The position numbers were made by a program, and so were the translations under genes. From contig CAYWFU010000041.1 of the NCBI GenBank assembly GCA_964457585.1, forward strand, positions 1-23,950: a stretch of 23,950 bases of DNA. Direction: 5' to 3'. The notes beneath the pieces are model-generated. The model did no database searches. It was not told the DNA's origin and saw only the letters and a list, made by a program, of their open reading frames with translations. Below are positions 8,417 to 15,155 of this stretch, in pieces (the first letter of the stretch is position 1; every line of letters begins with the position of its first letter). Source of the DNA: CAYWFU01 sp964457585 (GTDB lineage Bacteria; JACRDZ01).

Positions 8417-10150
8417 ATGGATCCCATTACAAATAAGAAACCAATTAACTATTTAATAATCATATTTTCAATATTTTTTTCCTCTCATATTTTCTCTGTT
8501 TTTGCTATTCCAAAAATAAATAAAGACCCAATTGTTATTTCTTACCTTGCTTATAGTGAATTTTCAAAAGAATATGTATATTCTGGTGAAATATCAGCTC
8601 CGGATTTGGTTTGGATGAACCAGGATGATACTTTATCTATATATGAATCAAGCAAATTGTATCAATATGATGCAGACCTTAATTTAAAAAATATAGTTGA
8701 AATTAAAGAAATATCATCCCCTGTTTTAAAAGAAGATTCAACAAAAACAGATCTGGCAAAAAATAAAAATCTAAAAATAATCCTTTCCGCTGATAATAAA
8801 CAAACTTATTATTTAATAAAAAAAGAATATACTACTAAAGAAAGAGATTTAAAAGAAATTCAAGAAAAAATTTCGGAAATTAAAATAGAAGAGAAAGAAT
8901 ATATCGCATCATTGCAGACTTTAGCTACAGATGAACAAAAAGAAAGAAATAAATTAGATGCCAAAAAATCTCTTCTTAGTGCATCACAGTATACCAATCA
9001 ACTTAATGAAATCAAAAAAAATCTAGTTGAAAAAAGATATGAAATAGAAAAAAAAATGATCAAGCTTTTTCGCAAGCAAAATGAACTGGATTTAAAAAAT
9101 GCATTAATAAAAAATAAAAAGAATATTATTGAAATTCAAATTATTGATAATAGTAAAAATATTGAAATTAAAAATTTTATTTTTCCTGAAAATTTCTGGG
9201 GAATTAATATTTTCGAATTAGAATCACTTACTATTGACGCAAGTGGCGTTTTTTATGGATACAAAAAAGATGATAATCGTATATATATATTTGATTTCAC
9301 GTGTGAATTATTATCCAGTTTTATAATTGATTTTTCTCCTCAAAAAATTTTAGTGGATAAAAATCAGAATATTTATATAGCCAATTTAAATAAAATATCC
9401 CAATTTAAACCTACTGGTTTTGCACGGGGATATCTTCAGCCCATAAACAATAATTTAAATGTTATTGGCTCAATCATGGAAGAAACAACATGGAGCGGAA
9501 CTGTAAATATAACAGGTGAAACAAGAGTAGAACCAGGTGCAATATTAAATATTTTACCTGGTACAAAAATAGTTTTCAGTAAAGGAATTGCAAAATTAAA
9601 TATATTTGGTACTGTAAGAGCTAGTGGGAAAAAAGATTCTTATATTATTTTCACTTCTGACACACCTTATCCTTTTGGTGAAATTAATATTTATGCTGAT
9701 AACCAGCAGGAAGCTTCTATTTTTTCTTTTTGTCGTTTTGAAGCAATGCAATACGCTTTGCGGATTTATGATTCATCTCCTGAAATTACTCATAGCATAT
9801 TTACCAGCAATGAAGATGGAATATGGTATCAAAGCTCAAATCAAAATTTTATTACAAAATGTTTAATCACCAAAAATACAATTAAAAACAATCTTGTAGG
9901 AGTCCTATTCATCTTTTTAATATCCGGCAATAACCCATCTTTTGAATATAATAATATTTATGAAAATAAAAGAAGTAATTTTGTTTATAAAAATAAAGAA
10001 CCTTTGAAGGTTAACGATAATTTTTGGGGAATAGAAGATATTGATAAAATAACAAAAACAATTACTATTGAGTCAAAAGAAGATGAAAAAATTGATGTGA
10101 TTTTACATCCTGTATTGCCTATACCTTTTGATATTACAGTAGAAGAATGA
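8417..10150 (+). CDS. Membrane-anchored or secreted protein with coiled coil and right-handed beta-helix
   Basis: I do not recognise this 577-aa protein as a named family. It has an N-terminal hydrophobic segment (about residues 11-30) acting as a signal peptide or anchor. A strongly charged Lys/Glu-rich coiled coil spans about 138-232. Short beta-propeller-like strands follow at about 265-330 (LTIDASGVFYGYKKDDNRIY). From about 355 to 545 it has the Gly/Asn-rich pattern of a parallel beta-helix: TWSGTVNITGETRVEPGAIL, then repeated I-x-F-T-S and N-x-I/V-x-N ladders. The last part resembles NosD/pectate-lyase-type repeats used to bind or cut polysaccharides. No catalytic residues can be assigned. 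AAAGG precedes the ATG, and the DUF362 gene starts 10 nt downstream. Confidence 0.85.
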   Translation: MDPITNKKPINYLIIIFSIFFSSHIFSVFAIPKINKDPIVISYLAYSEFSKEYVYSGEISAPDLVWMNQDDTLSIYESSKLYQYDADLNLKNIVEIKEISSPVLKEDSTKTDLAKNKNLKIILSADNKQTYYLIKKEYTTKERDLKEIQEKISEIKIEEKEYIASLQTLATDEQKERNKLDAKKSLLSASQYTNQLNEIKKNLVEKRYEIEKKMIKLFRKQNELDLKNALIKNKKNIIEIQIIDNSKNIEIKNFIFPENFWGINIFELESLTIDASGVFYGYKKDDNRIYIFDFTCELLSSFIIDFSPQKILVDKNQNIYIANLNKISQFKPTGFARGYLQPINNNLNVIGSIMEETTWSGTVNITGETRVEPGAILNILPGTKIVFSKGIAKLNIFGTVRASGKKDSYIIFTSDTPYPFGEINIYADNQQEASIFSFCRFEAMQYALRIYDSSPEITHSIFTSNEDGIWYQSSNQNFITKCLITKNTIKNNLVGVLFIFLISGNNPSFEYNNIYENKRSNFVYKNKEPLKVNDNFWGIEDIDKITKTITIESKEDEKIDVILHPVLPIPFDITVEE

Positions 10151-10160
10151 ATTTAAAAAT

Positions 10161-11189
10161 ATGAGCAATAAAAAAGTTTCTCTCGTCAAAGGAAATAATA
10201 GAAAAATAAATATTATAAAAGCTTTAGATTTAATTTCATCTGATTTAAATAATTTAAAAAATGCAAAAAAAATTTTAATAAAACCAAATTTAACTGATAT
10301 TAATAATCAAACAGCTAACACACATTTTGAAGCTGTTGAAGCTGTTATTGAATTTATAAATAATAATTTACCAGGGAAAAGTATAATTATCGGCGAAAGC
10401 AGCGGAAGCGCTTTCTATCGAAAAAAAACAACAATTGATATATTTAAAATTTTTCAATATGATAAACTTGAAAAAAAATTTTCTAATGTAAAACTTGAAA
10501 GTTTTGACGAATGCAAAGAGTTCATACAGGTACAAATAAAAACTGCTGTTGGGATTACACATCTGCGTATTGCAAAAATTTATCAGAACTATGATTATAA
10601 AATATCAGTTGCTCCTCCTAAAACTCACAATTTTGCGATTGCCACATTAGGAATAAAAAATATGGCAGGATTTATTAAACAGGAAGATATGTCCACAATA
10701 CATGGAATGAAAGGTGGAATTGAAGTTAACGCTCCTAAAACTTTTTTCGATAAACTGCCCAAAGGAACCGTTTCTTACATAAGACGCAAATTGCCTAACT
10801 GGTTTGTTAATTTTCTATTTAATCATTTTAAAACTTATATAAAAGCTATTAAAGTAATACACCATAATATTCTTGCTGTTTCAAAAATTGTTTGGCCAGA
10901 TTTAGTCGTCATAGACGGATTTATTGGTATGGAAGGAGATGGTCCTATCGATGGCAATGCAGTTAATCTTGGAATTGCTATCGCATCAAGTGACGCCTTA
11001 AAAGCAGATGGGTTGGCAGCTAGAGTTATGGGACTTAATCCAGAAGAGATTGGATATATGTTTTATATGCAAAAAGAAGGTTTAGGTGATTACTCTATTA
11101 ATGGACTAATAGGTGAATCCATAGAAAGTGTTCAAAAAAAATTCAAACTTCATGGTTGTTATGAGATTCAGAAGGAATGGAGAGATTAA
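10161..11189 (+). CDS. DUF362 domain-containing protein
   Basis: The 342-aa cytoplasmic protein matches DUF362 by its pattern. It has an early IKPNLTD segment (about residues 41-48), a central block PPKTHNFAIATLGIKNMAGF (about 152-171), and VVIDGFIGMEGDGP followed by SSDALKADGLAARVMG. In this family the central PKxKTH and N-MG residues are the conserved core. The C-terminal 4Fe-4S ferredoxin domain found in many DUF362 proteins is absent. Its biochemical role is unknown. It lies 10 nt after the beta-helix gene and is probably co-transcribed with it, although no strong Shine-Dalgarno is seen before its ATG. Confidence 0.85.
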   Translation: MSNKKVSLVKGNNRKINIIKALDLISSDLNNLKNAKKILIKPNLTDINNQTANTHFEAVEAVIEFINNNLPGKSIIIGESSGSAFYRKKTTIDIFKIFQYDKLEKKFSNVKLESFDECKEFIQVQIKTAVGITHLRIAKIYQNYDYKISVAPPKTHNFAIATLGIKNMAGFIKQEDMSTIHGMKGGIEVNAPKTFFDKLPKGTVSYIRRKLPNWFVNFLFNHFKTYIKAIKVIHHNILAVSKIVWPDLVVIDGFIGMEGDGPIDGNAVNLGIAIASSDALKADGLAARVMGLNPEEIGYMFYMQKEGLGDYSINGLIGESIESVQKKFKLHGCYEIQKEWRD

Positions 11190-11203
11190 TACATTAAATT
11201 AAG

Positions 11204-11306
11204 TAGGTTAAGGTTAAGGTGCCCGTTTAGTCTTTGGGTTAGGTTTTCTCAGGCCTTTAACCCTTACCTAACTCCTAAACTGGCCTCCTTACCTTCACCT
11301 TTACCT
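11204..11306. repeat. Imperfect long palindrome built of AGGTTA words
   Basis: This is the first part of the 219-nt gap between the DUF362 gene and the lipoprotein gene. The left arm (about 11205-11230) contains tandem AGGTTA hexamers followed by GCCCGTTTAG. The right arm (about 11275-11306) reads CTAAACTGGCC then CCTTACCTTCACCTTTACCT and is an imperfect reverse complement of the left arm. An inner stem pairs GTTAGGT (11238-11244) with ACCTAAC (11266-11272). It contains no plausible gene. Confidence 0.6.
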
Positions 11307-11319
11307 TTCTTTTTTATAC

Positions 11320-11335
11320 TTTCAATTTCCTGTAC
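11320..11335 (+). repeat. TTTCAATTTCCTGTAC intergenic repeat, copy 1
   Basis: This 16-nt word is identical to 15665-15680 (upstream of ubiB). Reversed, it also matches 18800-18810 for 11 nt. All three copies are intergenic and sit beside palindromes. Confidence 0.6.
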
Positions 11336-11339
11336 ATAA

Positions 11340-11407
11340 ATATAGAGGCACAGAGTTTTTTGGTTCTCTTTTAAACTTTGTGCTTTTGCTACTTTGTGCC
11401 TTTATAT
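11340..11407. terminator. Long hairpin between convergent genes; candidate bidirectional terminator/repeat
   Basis: Arm 11340-11355 (ATATAGAGGCACAGAG) pairs with 11392-11407 (CTTTGTGCCTTTATAT), with two G-U-compatible mismatches. The loop side holds a second copy of the word ACTTTGTGC. It ends 2 nt before the stop codon of the minus-strand lipoprotein gene and lies 150 nt after the plus-strand DUF362 stop. It could end either transcript. The word structure resembles other short palindromic repeats in the window more than a classical T-tailed terminator. Confidence 0.45.
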
Positions 11408-11408
11408 C

Positions 11409-11903
11409 TTATTGAACTGTAACATTTGCTTTTTCAATAATTACATTATATTTATAACCTGCACCAAAATCTTTATCTGTAGCTAAAATACCTGTAGCAA
11501 CAACTTTATCTCCAACTTTTGGTTGTGCCTGGGTTGTAACAGTAATATCATCAGACCCTTTGCTTCCTGTCCCATCCTGGATATGAATCCAATTGCTTCC
11601 AAGAATTCCCATGCTTATTTTAGCAACTTTTCCAGCAACTGTTACTTCTTTATTGTTTAATTCAGCTTTTTTAGCAAAAACATTTGCAATTGATATGGCA
11701 TTTGCTGATGAAACCGCTGTTGGTGCTGCAGGTGCTTCTGTTGCGGCTGGAGCAACGTCTTCAGCTGGAGCTGTTGGTCCTGCTTCTTCAACAACTGGAG
11801 CAGTAGCATTCTCAGTTTTACTTTGCACCTTATTATCGCAACCAACAAATACAAATACAACAAAAACTAATACTGATACTAATAACATTCTTACATTTTC
11901 CAT
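11409..11903 (-). CDS. OB-fold lipoprotein with Ala/Pro-rich linker
   Basis: The 164-aa protein has a type II signal peptide, with a hydrophobic stretch at residues 7-20 and lipobox FVGC giving a lipidated C22. A low-complexity linker rich in A, P, E and T follows (about 30-70). The C-terminal domain (about 72-164) has the pattern of a small OB-fold: NKEVTVAGKVAKI, then NWIHIQDGTG, then PKVGDKVVATGIL. Similar domains occur in periplasmic OB-fold (NrfJ-like or nucleic-acid-type) proteins, but the ligand is unknown. The linker composition is unlike the Lys/Ile/Asn-rich neighbours. GGAG lies 9 nt before the ATG. It is a single-gene unit, divergent from the RRM gene across a 227-nt gap. Confidence 0.85.
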   Translation of the reverse strand: MENVRMLLVSVLVFVVFVFVGCDNKVQSKTENATAPVVEEAGPTAPAEDVAPAATEAPAAPTAVSSANAISIANVFAKKAELNNKEVTVAGKVAKISMGILGSNWIHIQDGTGSKGSDDITVTTQAQPKVGDKVVATGILATDKDFGAGYKYNVIIEKANVTVQ

Positions 11904-11936
11904 TCTAATTATCTCCTTGTAAAAGTAAATTTAATA

Positions 11937-11960
11937 ATGTATAATACATTTATTATACAT
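11937..11960. promoter_or_regulatory. Perfect 8-bp-arm palindrome with -10-like TATAAT on both strands
   Basis: ATGTATAA (11937-11944) and TTATACAT (11953-11960) form a perfect inverted repeat with an 8-nt spacer, 34 nt upstream of the lipoprotein start. TATAAT occurs on the minus strand (11957-11952) and also on the plus strand (11940-11945). It could be an operator overlapping the lipoprotein promoter. No convincing -35 was found. The rest of the 227-nt gap shows only AT-rich sequence and the RRM promoter. Confidence 0.35.
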
Positions 11961-12057
11961 AAAAAATGATTATATATTTAAACATAGAAATTATGTTCAA
12001 GTCAAGTTAATTTTTCGCAAGTCCTTTTTTTCACAGACCCTAAGTTCAAAATTTTGA

Positions 12058-12087
12058 TTGACTTTTGTTTAAAATATTGTATATAGT
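12058..12087 (+). promoter_or_regulatory. Candidate sigma-70-type promoter for the RRM protein gene
   Basis: TTGACT at 12058-12063 and TATAGT at 12082-12087 are separated by 18 nt (or TATATA at 12080-12085 with 16 nt). This gives a 5' leader of about 35 nt before the AGGAG and ATG at 12131. Confidence 0.55.
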
Positions 12088-12130
12088 ACTTACTGTCTAA
12101 ATTAATAATTAATAAAAAAAGGAGATTATA

Positions 12131-12529
12131 ATGAAGATTTATGTTGGAAATTTGTCGTATGAAGTTACAGAAGAAGATTTAAAAAGCACTTTCGGTCAAT
12201 ATGGACAGGTAGAGTCTGCGACCGTTATAAAAGATAGAACTACAGATAGATCAAAAGGATTTGGTTTTGTAGAAATGCCTACTCCTGAAGCAAAACTTGC
12301 TATTGAAGCTCTAAACGGCAAAGATCTAAAAGGAAGAAATCTTAATGTAAATGAAGCTCGTCCTATGGAAAGCCACGGTGGAAAAAGAAATTTTGGCGGG
12401 AAAAGAAATTTCGGAAATGATGATAGAAAAGGTGGTTTTGGCGGCGGTAGAGGTGGATATGGCGGAGGAAAAGGCGGTTTTAACAATAATGGGAGAAATA
12501 ACAGAGGCAGTCGTGGCGGCGATAGATAA
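12131..12529 (+). CDS. RRM-domain RNA-binding protein with Gly/Arg-rich tail
   Basis: The 132-aa cytoplasmic protein consists of one RNA recognition motif (about residues 1-80). RNP2 is IYVGNL (3-8) and RNP1 is KGFGFVEM (about 42-49). A low-complexity RGG-like tail of Gly, Arg, Lys and Asn (about 84-132) follows. Bacterial proteins of this type (cyanobacterial Rbp and relatives) bind single-stranded RNA and are often cold-induced. AGGAG sits 6 nt before the ATG, and a candidate promoter lies upstream. The gene appears monocistronic, and its 3' flank is occupied by the inverted-repeat element at 12536-12805, which could fold on the transcript end. Confidence 0.95.
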   Translation: MKIYVGNLSYEVTEEDLKSTFGQYGQVESATVIKDRTTDRSKGFGFVEMPTPEAKLAIEALNGKDLKGRNLNVNEARPMESHGGKRNFGGKRNFGNDDRKGGFGGGRGGYGGGKGGFNNNGRNNRGSRGGDR

Positions 12530-12535
12530 ATGTTC

Positions 12536-12805
12536 TACCCTGTGATAGAGCAGCAATGGCATTGACACTAAATTGACGATTGAGCATTGAGCATTGACAA
12601 TTGAGCATTAAGAGCTAAAATAATACTATGGCAAAAGGCGATGATATTCAAGAAAGATTAATCAATTTTGCAGTGAGAATAATCAATCTCAATTCATCAC
12701 TGTCGAATACTCAAGCAGGATGGTTTAATGCTCAATGCTCAATTGTCAATGCTCAATGCTCAATTTAATAATATATTTAGTGTCAATGCCATTGACCGCA
12801 GGGTA
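12536..12805. mobile_element. Nested inverted-repeat element carrying a truncated four-helix-bundle gene
   Basis: The 301-nt gap between the RRM gene and xseB is nearly filled by nested inverted repeats. The outer TACCCTG (12536-12542) pairs with CAGGGTA (12799-12805). A perfect 20-nt pair lies at 12554-12573 and 12775-12794 (CAATGGCATTGACACTAAAT). An inner perfect 31-nt pair lies at 12579-12609 and 12734-12764, made of tandem ATTGAGC-type heptamers. The core (12610-12733) encodes the start of a four-helix-bundle protein. The outer TACCCTGTG/CCGCAGGGT words belong to the same family as 1-57 and 18571-18604, so the heptamer element appears inserted into an older palindrome. No transposase and no clear target-site duplication are seen. 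It could be a MITE-like, non-autonomous element. Confidence 0.65.
12628..12768 (+). pseudogene. Truncated four-helix-bundle (23S rRNA intervening-sequence type) protein
   Basis: This short 46-codon open frame starts with MAKGDDIQERLINFAVRII and runs to about T28-Q-A-G31. It matches the conserved N-terminus of the four-helix-bundle family (S23/IVP proteins, fold-related to Avd of diversity-generating retroelements). From residue 32 the frame runs directly into the right inverted repeat and codes NAQCSIVNAQCSI before the stop. The usual continuation (HIAGQLLRSGTS-type helix and the remaining about 80 residues of a roughly 120-aa protein) is gone. An internal deletion between the core and the right arm explains this. 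No Shine-Dalgarno is obvious. The family call is from memory of the motif, not a search. Confidence 0.6.
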
Positions 12806-12830
12806 TCTTAGTTTAAAAAGGGAAATCCCA

Positions 12831-13196
12831 ATGTCTTTACAAAAAAATAAAAAATTTATATTTGAAGATGGGGTTAATAAACTCGAAGAAATAGTACAGA
12901 AGCTTGAATCAGGGAATCTCACTCTCAATGATTCCTTAAAATATTTTGAAGAAGGAATTATGTTGTCACGTCTTTGTACTAAACAGTTAAATGAAGTTGA
13001 AAAAAGAATTGAAATTCTAATTAAAAATGAACATGGGGATTTAATTCCAAAACCTTTTATAGATAAAAAAACAGATAACGAAGATTCAGATACAATATTA
13101 TTAAATTCTGAAATAGAAAAAGATAAACCTGAAATAAAAAATAATTTTGAAAATCAAGCTAAAATAGAAGATGATAGTCAGGATAAGCTATTTTAA
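12831..13196 (+). CDS. xseB: Exodeoxyribonuclease VII small subunit
   Basis: XseB assembles in several copies with XseA to form exonuclease VII, a single-strand DNA nuclease. The core (about residues 10-65) shows the family pattern: FEDGVNKLEEIVQKLESGNL, then LNDSLKYFEEGIMLSRLC, then LNEVEKRIEIL. At 121 aa it is longer than the usual about 80 aa because of an acidic, Asn/Asp/Glu-rich tail (about 70-121) with no known role. I chose the ATG at 12831, preceded by AAGGG. An in-frame ATG at 12735 would add 32 residues encoded by the repeat element and is unlikely to be real. XseA is not in the window. The last 9 nt overlap the convergent histidine kinase gene. Confidence 0.9.
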   Translation: MSLQKNKKFIFEDGVNKLEEIVQKLESGNLTLNDSLKYFEEGIMLSRLCTKQLNEVEKRIEILIKNEHGDLIPKPFIDKKTDNEDSDTILLNSEIEKDKPEIKNNFENQAKIEDDSQDKLF

Positions 13197-15068
13197 AGGT
13201 AATATTACCATGACTTTCGTCCCTTTGCCTTCCTCACTTTTTATCATTACTGAACCACCATGAGCTTCAACAATATTTTTCACAATAAAAAGTCCGAGTC
13301 CATAACCTTTAATCTTTTGTGTTTCTGATGAACGTTTATATTTTTCAAATATATTTTTAATTTCTTTTTCAGGGATACCTATCCCATGATCTTCAATAGA
13401 AATCTCCAAATATTTTTTTTGTTTTATAACATTAAGATAAATATCCCTACCAGGACCATTAGGAGAATATTTTATGGCATTTGAAAAAATATTATGAAAA
13501 ACTCTTTCAATTTGCAGTTCATCAGCAAAAATTAACGGGATATTCTCTTCATAAAAACTCTGAATAGAAATTTGTTTTCCAACAGCTTGCGTTTGTATAT
13601 CTTTAACAATATCATTCAATACTTTTTTGATATCTATTTGTTTCAAATTTAACTCTGTCTTTAATGTTTCTAATTTACTGATTGTTAAAAAATTTTCTAT
13701 TAAATTAAGCATTCTATAGCCATTAAATTTTATTCTTTCTAAATAACTGCGGCATGTTTCATCAATAGCTAAATTCTTATTATCAATACATAGTGAGGCA
13801 AAGCCCAATATAGATGTCAATGGAGACTTTAAATCATGAGTCATCATAGATACAAAATCACTTTTCATTTGTTCCATCTCTTTGATTTTTGTAATATCTC
13901 GAATTGTTTCAACAGTTCCCAATATATTATTGTTTTTATCTTTTAAAAGTATAGCATCTTTTATTACCGGGATTTTTTGTCCATCTTTATTTAGGATATA
14001 AGTTTCCTTTACAATTTGACATTTAATTTTTTCTTTTGCTTCAGAAGAATTTAAAAAAGCACAATTGAGAGTACAATTTGGGCACCTAAAAATTTCAACA
14101 CAAGTTTTATTAGTAATTTCCTCTTTTTTATATCCACTAATTTCTTCAGCAGCATGATTGAAATATATTATTTTTTGTTCATTATTAACAGTAAACAGTC
14201 CTTCACCCATTGTCTGCATAATACTTTCTAATTCTTCAGTGCGCGTCTGCACTTTTTCTTCTAATTTTTCTGTTAAATCTTTTAATCTTGTATTAATTTT
14301 TAGCAGTTTTTCGTTATTTATACTTAATTCATCTTCTTTCCTCTTAAGTGTTTGGCTCATATTATTGAAAGAATTTGTTAACAATCCGAATTCATCTTTA
14401 TAAATTACAGGAATTATATAATTAAGATTTCCTGAACTTACCTCCTTTACTCCATTTAATAAAAAGCTTATTTTTTTATGTAAAGTTTTAAAAAGATATG
14501 CAGTAATAATTGCAGTTACTAAAAATCCAAGTATAAAAACAAAAATAATGGTATTAATCGCTTTAGTAGATGACAGATTAATCTGTTGAATGCTTTCTTT
14601 ATTTTGATAAAAAATAGGGGAGTTATAAATTAAATCATTAAGTGCTTTATCAATTTTGTCGCTGTCTTCAAGCAAATTAATAAGCATTTTTTTATCCGTT
14701 TCCAAAGAAACTGCAGATGATGATATTTTTTTAATAATTTCTTGGATTGATACTAATAAATTCTGCCATTTAATATTATTTTTTTCATTGGCAGACTGCT
14801 TAATTTCTTGAAGAGTGATATATAAATTATTTATTTTATTTAAGGTAGGATTTAAAGAAGTTGTTTGATTATTATAGTATCTATATAAATCAATTTTTAT
14901 TTCCTCAATTTGTATATTCAAACGATTAAAAGTACTGGCTATTTTTGTTTCATTCTTTATTTGCTCTTGATTTTTTTTAATAACAATTAAATTTTGCAGA
15001 ACAATAACGCTTCCTAAAAAAGCAATTATCATAATTATAGACCAGCAAATAAAAATTTCTTTTTTCAT
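13188..15068 (-). CDS. Membrane sensor histidine kinase (HAMP-PAS-HisKA-HATPase)
   Basis: The 626-aa kinase has a TM helix at about 8-30, a periplasmic helical sensor (31-170) and a second TM helix (about 172-193). A HAMP linker (about 194-246), a coiled coil (about 245-285) and a PAS domain (about 280-395) follow. The HisKA domain has H411 in MMTHDLKSPL. The HATPase domain has the N-box around N530, G1 DHGIGIP (560-566) and G2 GYGLGLF (588-594). The PAS domain holds a cysteine cluster, C329-x2-C332-x3-C336 with C350 beyond, which may bind metal or sense redox. There is no adjacent response regulator. AGAGG lies 10 nt before the ATG, behind a good promoter. The gene converges on xseB and diverges from the small secreted protein gene. 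Confidence 0.95.
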   Translation of the reverse strand: MKKEIFICWSIIMIIAFLGSVIVLQNLIVIKKNQEQIKNETKIASTFNRLNIQIEEIKIDLYRYYNNQTTSLNPTLNKINNLYITLQEIKQSANEKNNIKWQNLLVSIQEIIKKISSSAVSLETDKKMLINLLEDSDKIDKALNDLIYNSPIFYQNKESIQQINLSSTKAINTIIFVFILGFLVTAIITAYLFKTLHKKISFLLNGVKEVSSGNLNYIIPVIYKDEFGLLTNSFNNMSQTLKRKEDELSINNEKLLKINTRLKDLTEKLEEKVQTRTEELESIMQTMGEGLFTVNNEQKIIYFNHAAEEISGYKKEEITNKTCVEIFRCPNCTLNCAFLNSSEAKEKIKCQIVKETYILNKDGQKIPVIKDAILLKDKNNNILGTVETIRDITKIKEMEQMKSDFVSMMTHDLKSPLTSILGFASLCIDNKNLAIDETCRSYLERIKFNGYRMLNLIENFLTISKLETLKTELNLKQIDIKKVLNDIVKDIQTQAVGKQISIQSFYEENIPLIFADELQIERVFHNIFSNAIKYSPNGPGRDIYLNVIKQKKYLEISIEDHGIGIPEKEIKNIFEKYKRSSETQKIKGYGLGLFIVKNIVEAHGGSVMIKSEEGKGTKVMVILPLK

Positions 15069-15090
15069 AATAAAAAAACCTCTTTCATTT

Positions 15091-15119
15091 TTAAAATTAT
15101 AGTTTATAATATATATAAT
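15091..15119 (+). promoter_or_regulatory. Candidate promoter for the small secreted protein gene
   Basis: TTAAAA (15091-15096) and TATAAT (15114-15119) are separated by 17 nt. The -35 is poor. A strong AGGAGG (15143-15148) lies 7 nt before the ATG at 15156. Confidence 0.4.
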
Positions 15120-15124
15120 GTAAA
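15096..15124 (-). promoter_or_regulatory. Candidate sigma-70-type promoter for the histidine kinase gene
   Basis: On the minus strand, TTTACA (15124-15119) and a perfect TATAAT (15101-15096) are separated by 17 nt, with the kinase ATG 28 nt beyond. It overlaps the plus-strand candidate at 15091-15119, so the divergent genes may be expressed in a mutually exclusive or co-regulated way. Confidence 0.55.
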
Positions 15125-15155
15125 GAAAGATTTATAAAATATAGGAGGAAGTCAA

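Noticed and set aside
10368..10562. Minus-strand frame inside the DUF362 gene
   Set aside because: It is antisense to a well-patterned DUF362 core and has no supporting signals.
11593..11922. Plus-strand 109-codon frame opposite the OB-fold lipoprotein
   Set aside because: It is Ala/Gly-rich only because it is antisense to the Ala/Pro-rich linker. The minus-strand frame has a lipobox, a Shine-Dalgarno and a domain pattern.
12196..12568. Antisense and alternative frames over the RRM gene
   Set aside because: They are low-complexity shadows of the Gly-rich tail, whereas the RRM frame has RNP1 and RNP2 motifs.
12536..12805. CRISPR array or tandem-repeat locus at 12.5-12.8 kb
   Set aside because: The repeats are 7-nt words arranged as inverted arms without regular spacers, and no cas genes are present.
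12735..12830. Longer xseB frame starting at 12735
   Set aside because: The extra 32 residues are encoded by the inverted repeat and have no counterpart in XseB, and the ATG at 12831 has an AAGGG upstream and fits the family start.
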